Assembly: GCF_007990715.1 (NCBI RefSeq)
Contig: NZ_BJWY01000025.1
Span: forward strand, 1 to 64,000
From: Nocardia seriolae NBRC 15557
GTDB lineage: Bacteria; Actinomycetota; Actinomycetes; Mycobacteriales; Mycobacteriaceae
DNA length: 64,000 nt
Reading direction: 5' to 3'
The notes below the pieces were generated by a model that saw only the letters and a list, made by a program, of their open reading frames with translations, did not search any database and was not told the origin of the DNA. Both the position numbers and the translations under genes were made by a program. Positions 20,090 to 33,256 of this stretch are shown here, in pieces; the stretch's first letter is position 1, and every line of letters begins with the position of its first letter.

Positions 20090-20780
20090 GCCTTGCAGGT
20101 CGAAGACCACTGGTCGCAACTGAATGCCGAACAGATCCAGCGCAAGCTCGAATCCGACTGGGACATCGATGTCTTCGGCTTCCACGACGATCTTCATCCC
20201 GAGGTCATGCGGGAGTTCGCGCGAGCGATCGAGGCGATGTTCGAGAAGTACCCGGCGACCAATGTGCGCTCGATCGGCATCGGCGAGCTGCCGCGCGACG
20301 TGTACGCCCGCTCGCCACCGGAGAAGAGCCCCAAGGTCGGCTGGTACGGCGAGAAGATAGTCCTGAACGCGGATCTCGCCGCGCACCCCGAGCGAATGGC
20401 CGAGATGGCCGCCAAGGACGAGGGCACCGGCCATCACGTCCACGGCGCGAGCGACCGTCCGATCTACGCGACGATCTTGCACGAGTTCGCGCACGGCATG
20501 GACTGGACCGGCCAGGGCGCGGCCCGCAACCGCATGCTGGACGCGCTCGCCGAGCACTATGTGGCCGAGCACGGCAATATCGTCGGCTTCCGGCACTGGC
20601 TGGGCCGCGAGCTGTCCGGCTACAGCTTCGAGTGCCGCCACAGCGTCAACCGCGCCGAGGCTCTGGCCGAGGCCTTCGCCGACGTCGAACTCAACGGCGA
20701 TCACGCCAGCCCCGCCGCCAAGATCATCCACCAGGTCCTGATCGACGCGATGGCCGAGCACACCGCCAAGCACCCCGCCG
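20090..20780 (+). other. First zinc-metalloprotease-like domain of the giant toxin
   Basis: HEFAHGMD (HEFAH at 20480-20494) gives the HExxH zinc motif, and NRAEALAEAFADVE about 65 residues later supplies a candidate third Glu ligand. The domain begins with WDIDVFGFHDDLHPEVMREF. It is a tandem homolog of the next domain. Family unresolved; it resembles toxin metalloproteases with an HExxH...E arrangement. Confidence 0.65.
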
Positions 20781-21144
20781 AGGGCGGCCCCAGATCCCGC
20801 ATCGAGCCCCCGGCCAAGCCGACTCACGATCCGGCCGCCAACAGCGAATCCGCGCACTCGCAGCCGGAATCCGAGCACCCCGAACGGCATCGACCCGGCG
20901 CGGAGCGCGGGGACGAGCCGCGGTCTTCGGGCCGAGAGCTGGCGCAGCCCAGCGATTCTCGCATCAGCGGGCGGCCGAGGCGCTCGGGTGACGACGACCA
21001 GGGTCAGTATTCGGCTCACCCGCACGAGGGCGAGACCCCGGCGGGCGGGACACGACCCACCGGGCACGACGACGGCCGGCCCGTTCCTCCCGGCGAGTGG
21101 GCGCGCGAGACCCACGAGGTGTCGCCGGCCGAACGGCTGGCCGC

Positions 21145-21950
21145 CCCGGTCGAGCACTGGCACAGCCTCGACCTTCCGATGGACGAGTGGACCGCGATGT
21201 CGCCGTCGGAGGTAGGCGAAGAGCTCACCCGGCGTTGGGGACTCGAGGTCACCGGTTTCGATGATGCGCTGGTGGATCCGACCGTCGCGCGCGAGTTCGC
21301 GCGCGGTGTCGACGACACCATGCGGCGCTATCCGGTCGCCAGAAATCTGAAGCGTGTCTCGATCGAGGAGCTGAGCGGGCGGGCATACGCCCACTGTGAG
21401 GCGAAGATCGGTCGCCCCGACGCTCCCCTGACGTTCTGGAACAGTGACGCGCTGGTGTTCAAGGCCGACGCGATCGTGCTGAACGCCCGCTACGCAGCCG
21501 ATTACGCGCTGATGAAGAGTTCGGTGAGCCGTGATGAGGACACCGGATTCCACCCGCCCGGGTCCGGCACCCGCCCGGTGCATTCGACGATCCTGCACGA
21601 GCTCGGCCATGCGCTGGACTTCGAATCCGGGAAGGTGTCCGAGTGGGTTCGTGGCCGGGCGTCCAAGAACGCGTTGCGCGCCCTGCGTGACTACTTCGAG
21701 CAGACCCGGCCCGATCTGGGCCGCAAGGAGTTCCGCGCCGCATTCCAGGACTGGCTGAATCAGCTCAGTGCCTACAGTCGTTCGGCCACGGAGCGTCCGG
21801 GCCGGTTCGGCGCCGGGTTCGGCTTCAAGAGCGGCGAGGCGATTGCCGAGGCGTTCATGGAGGTCGAGTACAACGGGGAGCGCGCCTCCGAGCCCGCGAA
21901 GGTTCTGTACTGGCACCTGAGGGACAACCTGGAGCAGCACGGGCGCAATT
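21145..21950 (+). other. Second zinc-metalloprotease-like domain of the giant toxin
   Basis: HELGHALD (HELGH at 21596-21610) and SGEAIAEAFMEVEYNGE repeat the arrangement of the preceding domain, as does WGLEVTGFDDALVDPTVAREF at its start. The two copies keep both metal motifs but differ in many surface positions, suggesting an old duplication with both copies still selected. Confidence 0.65.
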
Positions 21951-23107
21951 CGGCGTCCTACCATCTGCCCGCCGACGCGATCGCGCGTCCGACCGGGCCG
22001 AACCCGGTGGAGGCGAGCCCCCGGACGGCCGGGCCGCGATCGGTGCACGACGCAAGGGGGCCAGAGGTTCCGGTTGCCGAACCGCCGGCTCCGGTTGCCG
22101 AACCTCATGAAGAGCCGCCCAACCCGGGTTTCCGGCACGGTGTGGATCCCGCTGTCGGACAGGTTGATTCGGGCGCGGCCGGAACATGGGAACCGGTCGG
22201 TGCGACCGAGACGCATGTTCCCTCCGACCCGGTCGTCGCGGCCCGCCTCGATGAGTACACCGCCGGTGCCCGGGAAGCTCTGCATCAGGCGGAGAACGTC
22301 CATCGGCCCGAAGTCGACCGGCTGGCCAGGGAACTCGGTGTCAATCCGACCGGTCTGTCTCCCGCCGAGCTGGACCGGGCCCTGGTCCGCGGATATGCCG
22401 CGAACCCCGACCATTCACCGCAAGCCGTTGCCGTCCGGCGCGCATTGGCGGAGGAACTCTCGCGCTACTACGGGAACCTCGACGAGGCCGGGGTGGCGCG
22501 CGTGCACGCTCGGCAGCTCGCGATCGACGAGGTGCTCGCGGCGGCCGCCGATCGCGTGCTCCGGCCGGGTGTCGGCATGGCCGACAACCCGGAGCGGATT
22601 GTCGTCGTACTTTCGCCCTCGGACGTGCCCGAGCACGTCCTCGGCACCAACTTCGCCAAAGCCCTCGCCTACCAGCGTGTCCCGGTCGAGTACCACCTGG
22701 TCGAGCTGGCGCCGGACGGCACGATCACCAGCCGGACCATCCAGCCGCCGGAAATTCACGACGCCATACCGCCGTCCCGGCGAAACCTCGGTGATGACGC
22801 CGTCCCGCCCGCCGACCGGACACAACCGCGCGACGCCGCACCCGATTCCGAACTCGCGAAGCCGCTGGATTCGCGCCGCGGGCCGTCCTCGGAGGGACCG
22901 GACGGCGAGAGCGGCGCGCCCGCGCGGGGGCCCGAGCGTCCGAGCGAGGGTCCCGGGTCGACCGTCGAGGGGACACGGCCGGATCTCCCGGTGCGTCCCG
23001 CTGCCGAACACGAGGTCGCGCTCGCGGAGACCACTACCGCGGATATGCCCGCGGCCCAGCGGGATTCCGGTACCCCGGTGCGCGTGTTCGATCCGGTCGA
23101 TGCCGCG

Positions 23108-26100
23108 CCCGCACTGCGAGCGGTCGCGGATTATCTGGGCCGGACCGAGGCCCCGCCCGCGATGCGCGAGCACACCCCGGCGGAGCGTAGATACGGGCAG
23201 CGTCTGGCGGATGCGCTCGGCCTGGGTGATGCGCTAGGCAGGCAGCGCGATCCGCTATCGGCCATGCGTGACGTGGCCGAGAATGCCCGGGCCCGAGGGA
23301 ATTTCGGCGATCCAGAGGGAAACCGGCCACCGCGTGCGATGCGGCCGGAGGACTTCGGCAGGCTGTCGGACGAGGACCGCTTCCTCCCGCGACGTCGCGA
23401 GCCGACCGGCGACGCGCCGACCCGGGAACTGCCGCTCGAGCCGTGGGCCGAGGCGAATCGCGGTCCGGCCGAGACCGAGCCGCAGGCCCTCTCGCTGCCG
23501 GAGCTGCGGCAGGAGTTGGCCGACCGCCTGGGCCTGCGCCCCGAGGACATCACCCCGCAGCGCCTGCCCGGACTGGCCGGTGAGTTGCAGTACCGGAACC
23601 TGTTGCGCGCCGGGGCGATCGAGGCGCTCGGCGATGCCATGGACCGGCACGCCGCGGCGGTTACCGAGGGCGGCCGTCGCGCCTACGGTGTGGTCCGCGA
23701 CGAGTGGGCGCGGCTGCTCGGCGTCGATCCCGAACACCTGGCCCGCGATCCGCGGCGCGTCCTCGCCACCCTGCGCGATGAAACCCTGCGCCGCGCGGGC
23801 GATGTCGCCGACCTGCTGGCCGCCACCTATCACGAGCCGGACCCCGCGAGCCGTCCTCGGCTGGTGCTCGAGGCCGACGGCCACCGGGTGCACGTCGAGG
23901 TCGAAACCGGTGCGGACGGCGCGCACCGGCTGCGCACGGTGGATCGCCCAAAGCTACCGATCGAGCCGAAATCTGGTGTCCCGGAGAAGAAGCCGGGCTT
24001 CTTCCGTCGCCTGTGGCGCTCGATCAAGGGCTACGAGGGCCAGTACCCCAAGTACATGTCGGGCAACCCTCACGGCGGCGACGGCGCGGGGCAGGCCGAG
24101 GTGATCCGGGGTGTCGGCTACCTGGCCGGGCACGAATTCCCGTACACCGACAAGCCGGGCGATCCGCTCGAGCACGTGCTCGAGGGGCATGAATTCCCCG
24201 ATGCCGTGGCCGAGGCGCCGTTCGCCCGTGTCGTCAAGGAGGGCGTGACCGTAGTGCAGCAGCGGGAGCGGATGCTGCTGCTGGAGCTGCTGCCCGGCCG
24301 GGTGCCCCATGTCTCCGCCGACATGGTGCCCATGCGGACCCGCGACGGCGGCGAGTACACCTACGAGTACGCCGAGGCCGATCCCGAACTGCGTGCCAAG
24401 GAAGCCGCCGGGGTGCCGGCGGAGCTTTTCCTACCCGAGCCGCCGGAGCGCCGGTCCGATCCGGTCACACCGTCCCCGGAACTCCCGGAACCGCCGCAGC
24501 ACCACTGGGATTCGAAGCTGCCCGAACCCGTGGCGCGCGCCTTCGAGTCCCGCGACGCCGCCCTGCGCGAGATGGCGCGCCTGGCGGCCGAACACGGCAT
24601 CCGGCTCACCGACGCGAATCCGGTCGCATTGCGCCGCGCTCTCGCCGAGGAGGCGTATCGGCTGGTGCGCCGGGCCGGTGCGATCGAGGCCCTCGACGAG
24701 GTCGGGCAGCGATTCAACTTCCACGAGGCCATGCGCCCGACCCGCCCGGTCGCCATGGACGACAAGAATCCGATGGCCCGCTATGTGCGGGAGGACTACG
24801 CGGCCGACGAACGAGATCGGTTGCGGGACAACCCCGATGCCAAGCCCCGCCCCACCCTGCTGGACGCGGTGGGCACCAACAACAACGGTGAGTGGGCGCG
24901 CCACTTCGACGCCCCCGAGGAGGGCTTCCCGCAGAGCGAGCGCGGTCAGCTCTTCCGTGACGCGCTGATGCGGGACCAGACCCGTGAGGAGCGGTCGAAC
25001 TGGGCTCAGCTGCTCGATATCGAGCTGGACAAACTCGGCCCGGGCCGGGGCGGCCTCGAGCACACCATTGCCGAGCAGCGGATGGCGGTGCGTGACGAGC
25101 GGGACCGATTGGACGAATTGGCCGGTGCGGTCGAGCATTTCATCGAGCTGGACGACCGGGCGCGGCAGCAGGCCCAGCTGCTGGCCGACCGCACCGGCCA
25201 CGCCTGGATGGACGCCCAGGGCGGCGCGATGCTCGAGCCCGGAATCGGCGTGCGCCCGGGCGAACACCCCGGCGACCCGAACCGGCTGGTCGTGCTGAGC
25301 GGCGCGGAGGATCACAATGCCCGCCTGGTCGCCGCATTGGCCGAGCATTCGGAATTGGCCGGAATGCTCAATCGCGGTGAACTGCGCCTGGATTACCGCG
25401 ACGTCGCCGTGAACACCGACGGTGCGGTCCATGTCGCCGAGCGCCCAGCCCCGCAGGTGCGCTTCCACGATCCCGAAGTCGGCGGCGAGCGGACCCCGGC
25501 GCTCATGGTGCGCGACGGCCATGAGCCCTGGCGGATCGTCCAGCCCGAGGGCGGGCCCGCCGTGCCCGAACCGGCGACGCCCGCCCACCCGTCCGGCCCG
25601 CCCCGCGATCCGGCGGTCGTGCGGGCCGAATTCGAGGAGGTCGCCGCTCGCCTGGGCGAGAAGAACCTGAACCTGGGCGACAACCTCGATCGCACCATTG
25701 CCGCACTGCGCCAGGACAATCTGCTGCGTGCCGCCCAGGTCGAGGGCATGGCGGACTACATGCGCAGCAGCGACGCCATCGAGAACTTCTACGAGTTCAG
25801 CAACAAGCTGGGCGACCTGGCGCACGTGCTGGGCATCGATGCGCAGGAGATGTCGCCGCAGCGCGTGGCGGAGGCCATCACCGAACCGAAGATGAACCGG
25901 GCGCATCGCGCGCAGGCCATCGGGGATCTGCTGGATTACGGGCACGAACTGTACGACCGCACCAAGCAGATGCACGACCCAGACGAGGTGAAGAACGCAC
26001 GGACCGTGCTCGCGGCGCGGGACCGGCTGGCGCGGCGGTTCGGCCTGGAACCCGAGGAGGCGTTCGGATCCGGTTATCGCAAGGACGAAAACAAGAAGAT

Positions 26101-28036
26101 CGTCGGGTACGGGCCGAATCCCGAGACCACCGAGAATTCCGCGATCGTGCACGCCATCAGGGATGCGCTGGGCCGTGCGGGTGAGCGGCCGCAGGTGGTC
26201 GCCGCGCTCGCCGAGTACGCGCACGCGCTGGGTCAGGTGGACAAGTATCACCCGAACATGCGCTTCGATCCGCGCGCCGATCCGCGCGCCGCGGACGGCG
26301 TGCTGCCCATCCACGATGCGGACGCGCTGAAACTGCTGTCCGGGCTGTCCGGCGAAAACCTCGGCGAGCCACCGCTTTCCCGCGAGCCGTCCCGGGCCGA
26401 GGGGGTCTGGTCGCATCTGCTGGGCGTGGACGTCGAGGATGTCGACCGCATCGTCAAGCTGTACCGCAAGGAACTTCCCGGCCTGCACGATCGGATGCCG
26501 CCGGAGAAGTTCGAGCGGTTGCTGCGCGATCTGGGGGACGCCACGCAGGATCCCGGCATCGCCTACGCCGAGTACCGGATCGGCCTGGATCCGAAGGCCG
26601 AACCGATGTCCGCGCACGAGTTGCGCGAACTGGTCACCGCTGTCCGGGAGGCCCGTTTCGCCGAGGTGTACGAGGTCTACCGCGACGGCAAGATCGAGAA
26701 CCACGAGCGGCCCAAGCCGGACGAGCTGAAGCGGATGCTCGGCGAGATGCGCGAAGAGATCCGCGGTCGCGAGGCCGATATCGACGCGCTGGAGCGGCTG
26801 GTCCGAGAGCACGCGGCGCTGACCGCCCCGTCGGAACCGGAAGCGCCACCGCGCAGTCCGCGCGAGGTGGCCACCGAACTGGCCGAGGCGCGGCGCGCGC
26901 GGGAGGTGGCCGGTGCGCGCCGCGATGCCGCGGTGGGTCGCATCGACACCGGCTCGGACCGGGCCCTGCGCCACAGCGACCTGAGCCCGCACCGGCTGGA
27001 CGGCACCGTCGAATACCTGACCACCCCCATTGCCGAGGACGGCGGCCATCGCCTCAACAACAAGGAGCGGCTCACCGAACTGCACCGGGCGGCAACCGAT
27101 TACAACGAGGCGCATGCCCTGGTCGAGGACCGGGAGGCGCAACTGCGCGCGGCCGTCGCCGCCGCCCGGGGGCCGGGCGAGGACTCGGTGACCGTGTGGG
27201 GGCGCGAAGCCTACGCCGCGCGAGACGATCTGCTGCGCGCGGCCGCCGAGGCGCCGGGCAACTGGCCGGGCCGCCCCGATCAGGTCGTCGAGCGACTCGA
27301 CGAGATCTCGCGTGGGAACGAGAAATTCGGCTTCCAGCTGCCCCGGGAACTGCAACCGCTGCACGATGCCGCGCAGCGGTATCGCAATGCCATGGACTTC
27401 CTGGGCGCGGCGCGGCCCGATCCGATCGAGATCGTCCGCGCCGGGGAAACGCCACGGACTCAGGCCGAGCGCGAACTGCGCTACGCCCGCCAGGACGCCG
27501 ACATCGCGGAGATGGCCAGGGACAATGCCCTGGCCGGTCTGCCGGTCACCGCGCCGGACCTCACTCGCGACTGGATCGCTTCCACCCGAACGGAATTCGG
27601 CGACACCCCGCGCGACCGCCTCACCCCGCAACAGCGCGGCTTGCTGGACCTCGCCGACGCCGCCGAACACCACCTCGACGCCCAGGACCGCTCCGCCCGC
27701 TGGCAGGCCCAGCTCGACCACCTAGACACCGATGCCCGCAATGCCGCCGATACTCCCCGGGCCGCCGCAGCCCGCGCCCTCGACCAGGCCCACGCCGCAC
27801 TGCGCAATGCGATAGCCGACGTCCGCGAGGAAATGGGCCTGCACATAGAGGAATCCGAACTCAGCCGCGCTCGGCTCGCCGCGACCATGGCGGACCTGTC
27901 CAACCGCACCGTCATCACCCCCGGCGGCGCGGCGGACCCGGACGCCGCCCTCCACGCCATGGGCGCCGCCGACCGCATGCGCGTCGCCGCCGAAAAGTTG
28001 CACGGCGCGGAGGATTTCGCCCACTGGATCGATGAA
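23108..28036 (+). repeat. Helical cassette A of the giant toxin
   Basis: About 1,643 codons that are paralogous to cassette B. Landmarks in order: ALRAVADYLG, ELQYRNLLRAGAIEALGDAM, FFRRLWRSIKGYEGQYPKYM, VPMRTRDGGEYTYEY, ALMRDQTREERSNWAQLL, DNLLRAAQVEGMADYM, VYRDGKIENHERPKPDE and the closing unit MGLHIEESELSRARLAATM. It is mainly amphipathic helix with a recurrent pattern LGL-x-PEDITPQRL. Confidence 0.85.
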
Positions 28037-28438
28037 CACACCGCCGCCCCCGGTCACGGTGAGGATCCCGGCAGCGGCCCCGCCCGCCCCGGCGAGGACC
28101 CAGGCGGCGGCTCGGACGGCCGCCCCACCCCGCCCGAGCCCGGCGGCAAGCCCGGCTCCGACGGCGCGGGTGCCGATCCGGCGGTGACCGGTTCGCGTGA
28201 GGGTGATCGTGGCGCTGTGCCCGACAGTGAGATGCGGCGGCCGCTCGACTCGCGAAGCGGTGCGTCGGGGCACGATCCCGAGGCCGGAAAGGATCCCGCA
28301 GCCGGCGATCCCGCCGTACCCGTGCCGGACCCTGCGGCCGCGCACGATCCCGGTGCCGTGGTCCCCGTCGAGCCGCCGCGACCCGGTGAGAACCAGTCGC
28401 AGGCCGGTCCGGAATCGGTGAATCCGACGGCGGTGTCG

Positions 28439-31400
28439 CCGACCTTGAAGGCGGTCGCGGACCATCTGGCCGGTGCGCCACTCGAGCACAATGCGCGCCA
28501 GCGGACCCCGGAGGAGCTCGCTTATCTGGCCCGCCTGGCCGACGGGCTGGGCATGGTCGAGCCGCTGTCCAAGCGGCCGGACGCACTCGCCTCGTTGCAG
28601 GAGCTGGCCGAAATGGCCAGGGCACGCGGCTTCTTCGGCGATCCGGATACCGGTGTGGGACCGGCGTCGATGCGGGGTGCCGAGGACTTCCGCCCGCTCA
28701 CCACCGAGGAGCGCTACGGCGGCGAGGAGTACTGGCGCAGCGAGGTCGATCCCCGTGAGCTGGCCGCCATCGAGGCGGAGTTCCGCGATCTGGGCATCGA
28801 CGACCGCCTGAACCGAGCCGACGCGGAGGCGGCGGCGGACGCCAGAAAGGCGCTGGAACAGAACGCATCCGGTCCCGACGGCCCCCGCCCGAACCTGCCG
28901 CTGGAGCCGTGGTCGGACTCCATGCGCCATGCCGGTGAGCCGCGCGCGCTGACCCTCGATGAGCTGCGCCGGGATATCGCGGCGCGGCTGGGGCTTTCGG
29001 ACGCCGACATCGCCGCGGATCGACTCGCGGACACCGCTGGTGAGTTGCAATACCGGAATATGTTGCGCGCCGGTGGAATCGAGGCCCTCGACGAGGCCGC
29101 GACCCGGCACGACGCGGCGACCGACCCTGAGCAGCGCGCGCGGCTGGCCCAGATCCGCGACGAGTGGGCGAGGCTGCTCCGCGTAGACCCCGATCGTCTG
29201 GCACCGGAACACCGGGCGGCGACGCTGGCCGAACTGCGCGCCGAAACCATCCGCCGCGCTGACGATGTCGCGGACCTGGTGGCGGCGACCTATCACGAGC
29301 CGGACCCGAACGGGCCGCAGCGGCTGGTGCTGGAGTCCGGCGGCGATCGAGTCCATGTCGCGGTCCGGACCGATGCCGACGGGGTGCGGCACCTGGAACC
29401 CGCCGCGCGCCCGGCCCTGCCGGGCGACCGCCTCCCGGTCAAGCCGGATCCGGTGCGCCCGCCGTTCCTGCGCCGCCTGTGGGACTTCGTCCGAGCCGGA
29501 TTCAACGACCAGTACCCGAAGTACGCCTCGGGTTCGGGGATCGACGGCAAGGGTCAGAAGGAGATCATTCACGAGGTCGGCGGCTGGCTGCACAATGATT
29601 TCCTCGAGCACCTCGAGATCAATCCGTCCCGCCTGGGCAAGGAGTTCGCGACCCTCTGGAAGGCGCGCGAAGATCTGCCGCTGCTCAACCGGCTGACCGC
29701 GCGAGTAGCGGACGCGGCCTCCGCGCACGTGCCCATGCGCACCCGTGACGGCGGCGAATATCAGCCCTGGCGCAGCGAGGTGGATCCCGCCACCCGGGCA
29801 CGCGCGGCGCAGGACCTGCACCGGGCGAATATCTCGGAGGGCGAACCCGCGCAGGCGGGTCATCGACCCGATCCGGTCACCGACCCCGTTGCGGTCGCTC
29901 AGCGAGAGCACCTGCCGGAGTTGCCATCCGGCGCCGAGCACCCGGCCGCCCACACCGAAAATACCGGCGCACAACCCGATCCGGCGACCACACTGCGGCA
30001 CGGCTCGGGCGATCCGCGGGACGTATTGCCCAAGACCCTCGCCGACGGCCTCGAGGTGCGCGACCGCGCGCTCGGCGAGGTGCTGAAACAGGCCGCGCGC
30101 CAAGGCATCGACCTGCGCTCGGCCGATCCGGCGACGCTGCGCCGCCTGGTCGACGAATCGACCTACGTGCTGCTGCGCCGCGCCGGCGCGATCGAGGCGC
30201 TCTACGAGGCGGCGCAGCGCTACAACATGGAGGACGCGCGCGTCCCCTTCAGCCGCAGCATCAATTTCTTCGACAAGGACCCGCTGGGCCGCTTCCTGCG
30301 CGAGCTGGTGCACAGCGATCCGACCCGCAAGGACTGGGCGATCACCAGGCTGGCCCGCAAGATCGGGCTGATCGGCAAGGACGATCCGCACTACACCGCG
30401 CTGGAATGGGACGGCACGCCCAATGGCGGTGAACCGGCCCGCACCTTCGACGATCTCTCGCCGGAGGAGCTGGCCACCCGCAAGGAGGGCGTGCTCTTCG
30501 AGAACGCGCTGATGCGCGATCAGATCAGGGAGGAACGCTCGAACTGGGCGCAGCTGCTGGGCGTCGGCCTGGACGAGCTGACGCCCGAGCGGCTGGCGCA
30601 CACCGTGGCCGAATTGCGCATGGCCGTGCGCGAACACGCCGATCAGGTCGTCGATCTCGGCCATGCCGTGGACGAGTACCTGCGCACCGACACCGAAGTG
30701 CGCCGGACCGCCGAGGATATCGCCGAGGATGCGGCGCGCACCTGGGTGAGCGAGCACGGCGGCGCGGCGCTGGACCGCGGCGTCGCGATCCTGCCCGGCA
30801 AGCCGCCGCACCTGTCGGTGCTGCGCGCGGGCGGCGACCACGAGCGGGTGCTGGCCGCCTATCTGGCCGAGCATCCCGAGATCGGCCGCCAGCTCAATGA
30901 CGGGCGATTGCAGGTCGATTTCCGGCTCGTCCGCATGGACGACCAGGGCGGCCTGCACGTGCTGGCCGAGCACACGCCCGAAGTTCGTTTCCACGAGCCG
31001 GAATTGGGCGGCGAGAAGGTTCCGGCCACCACCGTGCGCGACCATCCGTCGCGGCCCTGGCGGGTCGTGGAGGAGTCGCCCGCCGCGCCGTCCGCGCATC
31101 CGGAACCCGAGCCCCCACCGCGCTCGGTCGACGAATTGCGGACGGCCCGTGACGAACTGGCCAAGAAGCTGGTTGTCTACCGGGAGGATCTCACCCCCGA
31201 CAAGCTGGCCGACACCATCGCCGCAATGCAGCTGGACAACGCGCTGCGCGCCGCCCAGATCGAGGGCATGGCGGACTTCATCGACACCAGCGACGGCATC
31301 GCGTCGTTCTACGACCTGAACGACGCGCTACAGCAGCTCGGGCACCGGCTGGGCCTGGAGCCGAACGAGCTGAACCCGCGCAGCATGGCCGAGGCGCTGG

Positions 31401-33256
31401 CCGATCCGGGCCTGCGCAATGTGCGCCGCCTGCAAGCGGTTCAGGATCTGGTCGAGTACGCGGCGCACGTGCGCGACGTGGACGAGGCGGCGTCGCTGGC
31501 CGCGCGCGACCGGCTCGCCGAACGCCTCGGCGTCGCACCCGAGTCGCTGTTCGCCGACAAGTACGACAAGAAGGCGGATGTCTTCCGGCCGGACTCGGCC
31601 AGCATCGAGCCCGCGTCGCTGCTGCGGGCGATCAACGACATGATGCACCGCTCGAACGAGCGTCCGGAACTGCTGGCCGCGCTGACCGAATACGCGCAGA
31701 GCCTGAGCCGGATCGACCCGTTCCACACCGACCTGCGATTCGATCCGGCCACGGATCCGCGGGTCGCCGAGGGCGAACTGCCCATCCGTGACACGGCGGT
31801 GCCCGCTCAGCTGCGCGGTTTCCGCCACGAATTGATCGGGGAGCCACCGCGTTCGGACGATCCGTCCCGGGCCGGTGCGGTGTGGGCGCGGCTGCAGGGC
31901 CTCGAACTCGGTGACGATCCGGCCCGGCTGGCCAAGGCGTACGAGGCGTATCGGGACGGCAAGATCGAGAAGTTCGAACGCCCCACCGATGACGACACCC
32001 GGACGGCGGTCGAGGAGCTGCGGGCCGAAACCCGCGCTCGGGCAGCGGATATCGAAGCCCTGCGGAAACTGGCCGAGGAATACAACGCGGTGACCGCACC
32101 GGCGGGCCCCGATCCCGCCCCGCCCCGGCCGCGGGCCGCGGCGATCGAACTCGACGGCGCGCGAACCGATTTCGAGCGGGCGGGCCGGGCGCGCGACTAC
32201 GCGCTGTCGCGCATCACCCATCCCGATGCCCACGAACCCCACCTCGAGGGCGCTCCGGGCCGCCGGATCGGCCCGTCGGACTTGACGCCGCAGCGGCTCG
32301 CCTCGACCCTCGAGCACCTCCGGCAGCTGCCCGTGCCGGAGGGAGGGCGTCCCGGCCACGAGACCCGGATCGCTGAATTGGCAGCCGCGGTAGAGCATTA
32401 CAACACCGCGCAGACCCGCGTGCGGGCGGCCGAACACGACCTGAACCGCGCCCTGATGGCGAGCGCCCGCCCGGGCGAGACACCCCTGGACACGCTGCAC
32501 CGCGAACTCGAGCAGGCGCTCGGCGGTCGCGAGCGGGCGATGCGAGGTGTGCGGGTGGAGGCCGCGGATCTGACACCCGAACGCTTCCGCGATGCCCTCG
32601 ACGAGGCGGCCCAGTATGCCCGCACGCCCGAGGAACACGCCGCGATCGGCGAGCGCATCCAGCGCCTGCACGACGCGGCGGTGCGGGTGCACCAGATCCA
32701 GGAACTCATCGCCGGTCACGAGTTTGCCGCGGCGGCGGAGGCCCGCGCCGCCGAGTCGCCGCTGGACGCGGCCCGCCGCGAATCCACCGCGGCGCAACGG
32801 GAACTGCGTGCCGCCCAGGCCGACCGCGACGCGCTCATGACCGCCCCCGAACCGCACGGCGCGGAGGAATTCGCCGCGCACGATGCGGCCCTGCGCGCCG
32901 CCGTGGACCGGGTCGACCAGGCTCGCGCCGCCGCCGACCGCTGGTCCACGGAGCTGAAGCGGTTGTGGGCCGCGGAAACCCGCGCCGCCGTCACCCCGCA
33001 CGAAGCCGCCGCCCAGGCCCGCTCGGACGCGCACGCCGCACTACGCCAGGCCATCACCGACTTCCACGCGGCAACCCGCGTGCGCGTAGCCGAATCCGAC
33101 CTCACCCCGGCCCGCCTCGACTCGACCCTCGAAGAGTTGCAGGGCAAGACCGTCCTGGCCAACGGCCCCGGCAGCGCCACCGCCTTCGAAGACCTCCGCC
33201 GCGCGGCCGAACACTCCCACCGCGCCGACGCCCTCGCGCACTGGGTCGAAGACAAC
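28439..33256 (+). repeat. Helical cassette B of the giant toxin
   Basis: About 1,606 codons colinear with cassette A: TLKAVADHLA, ELQYRNMLRAGGIEALDEAA, FLRRLWDFVRAGFNDQYPKYA, VPMRTRDGGEYQPW, ALMRDQIREERSNWAQLL, DNALRAAQIEGMADFI, AYRDGKIEKFERPTDDD, and the closing unit TRVRVAESDLTPARLDSTL. Even the preceding linker motif (PDSE..xPLDSR) is shared (22850 and 28220). Confidence 0.85.

Noticed and set aside
17564..22414. A 1,616-codon open frame on the minus strand
   Set aside because: It mirrors the G/C-biased codons of the giant plus-strand toxin and encodes an Arg/Gly/Val-rich product with no domain. High G+C opens long antisense frames.
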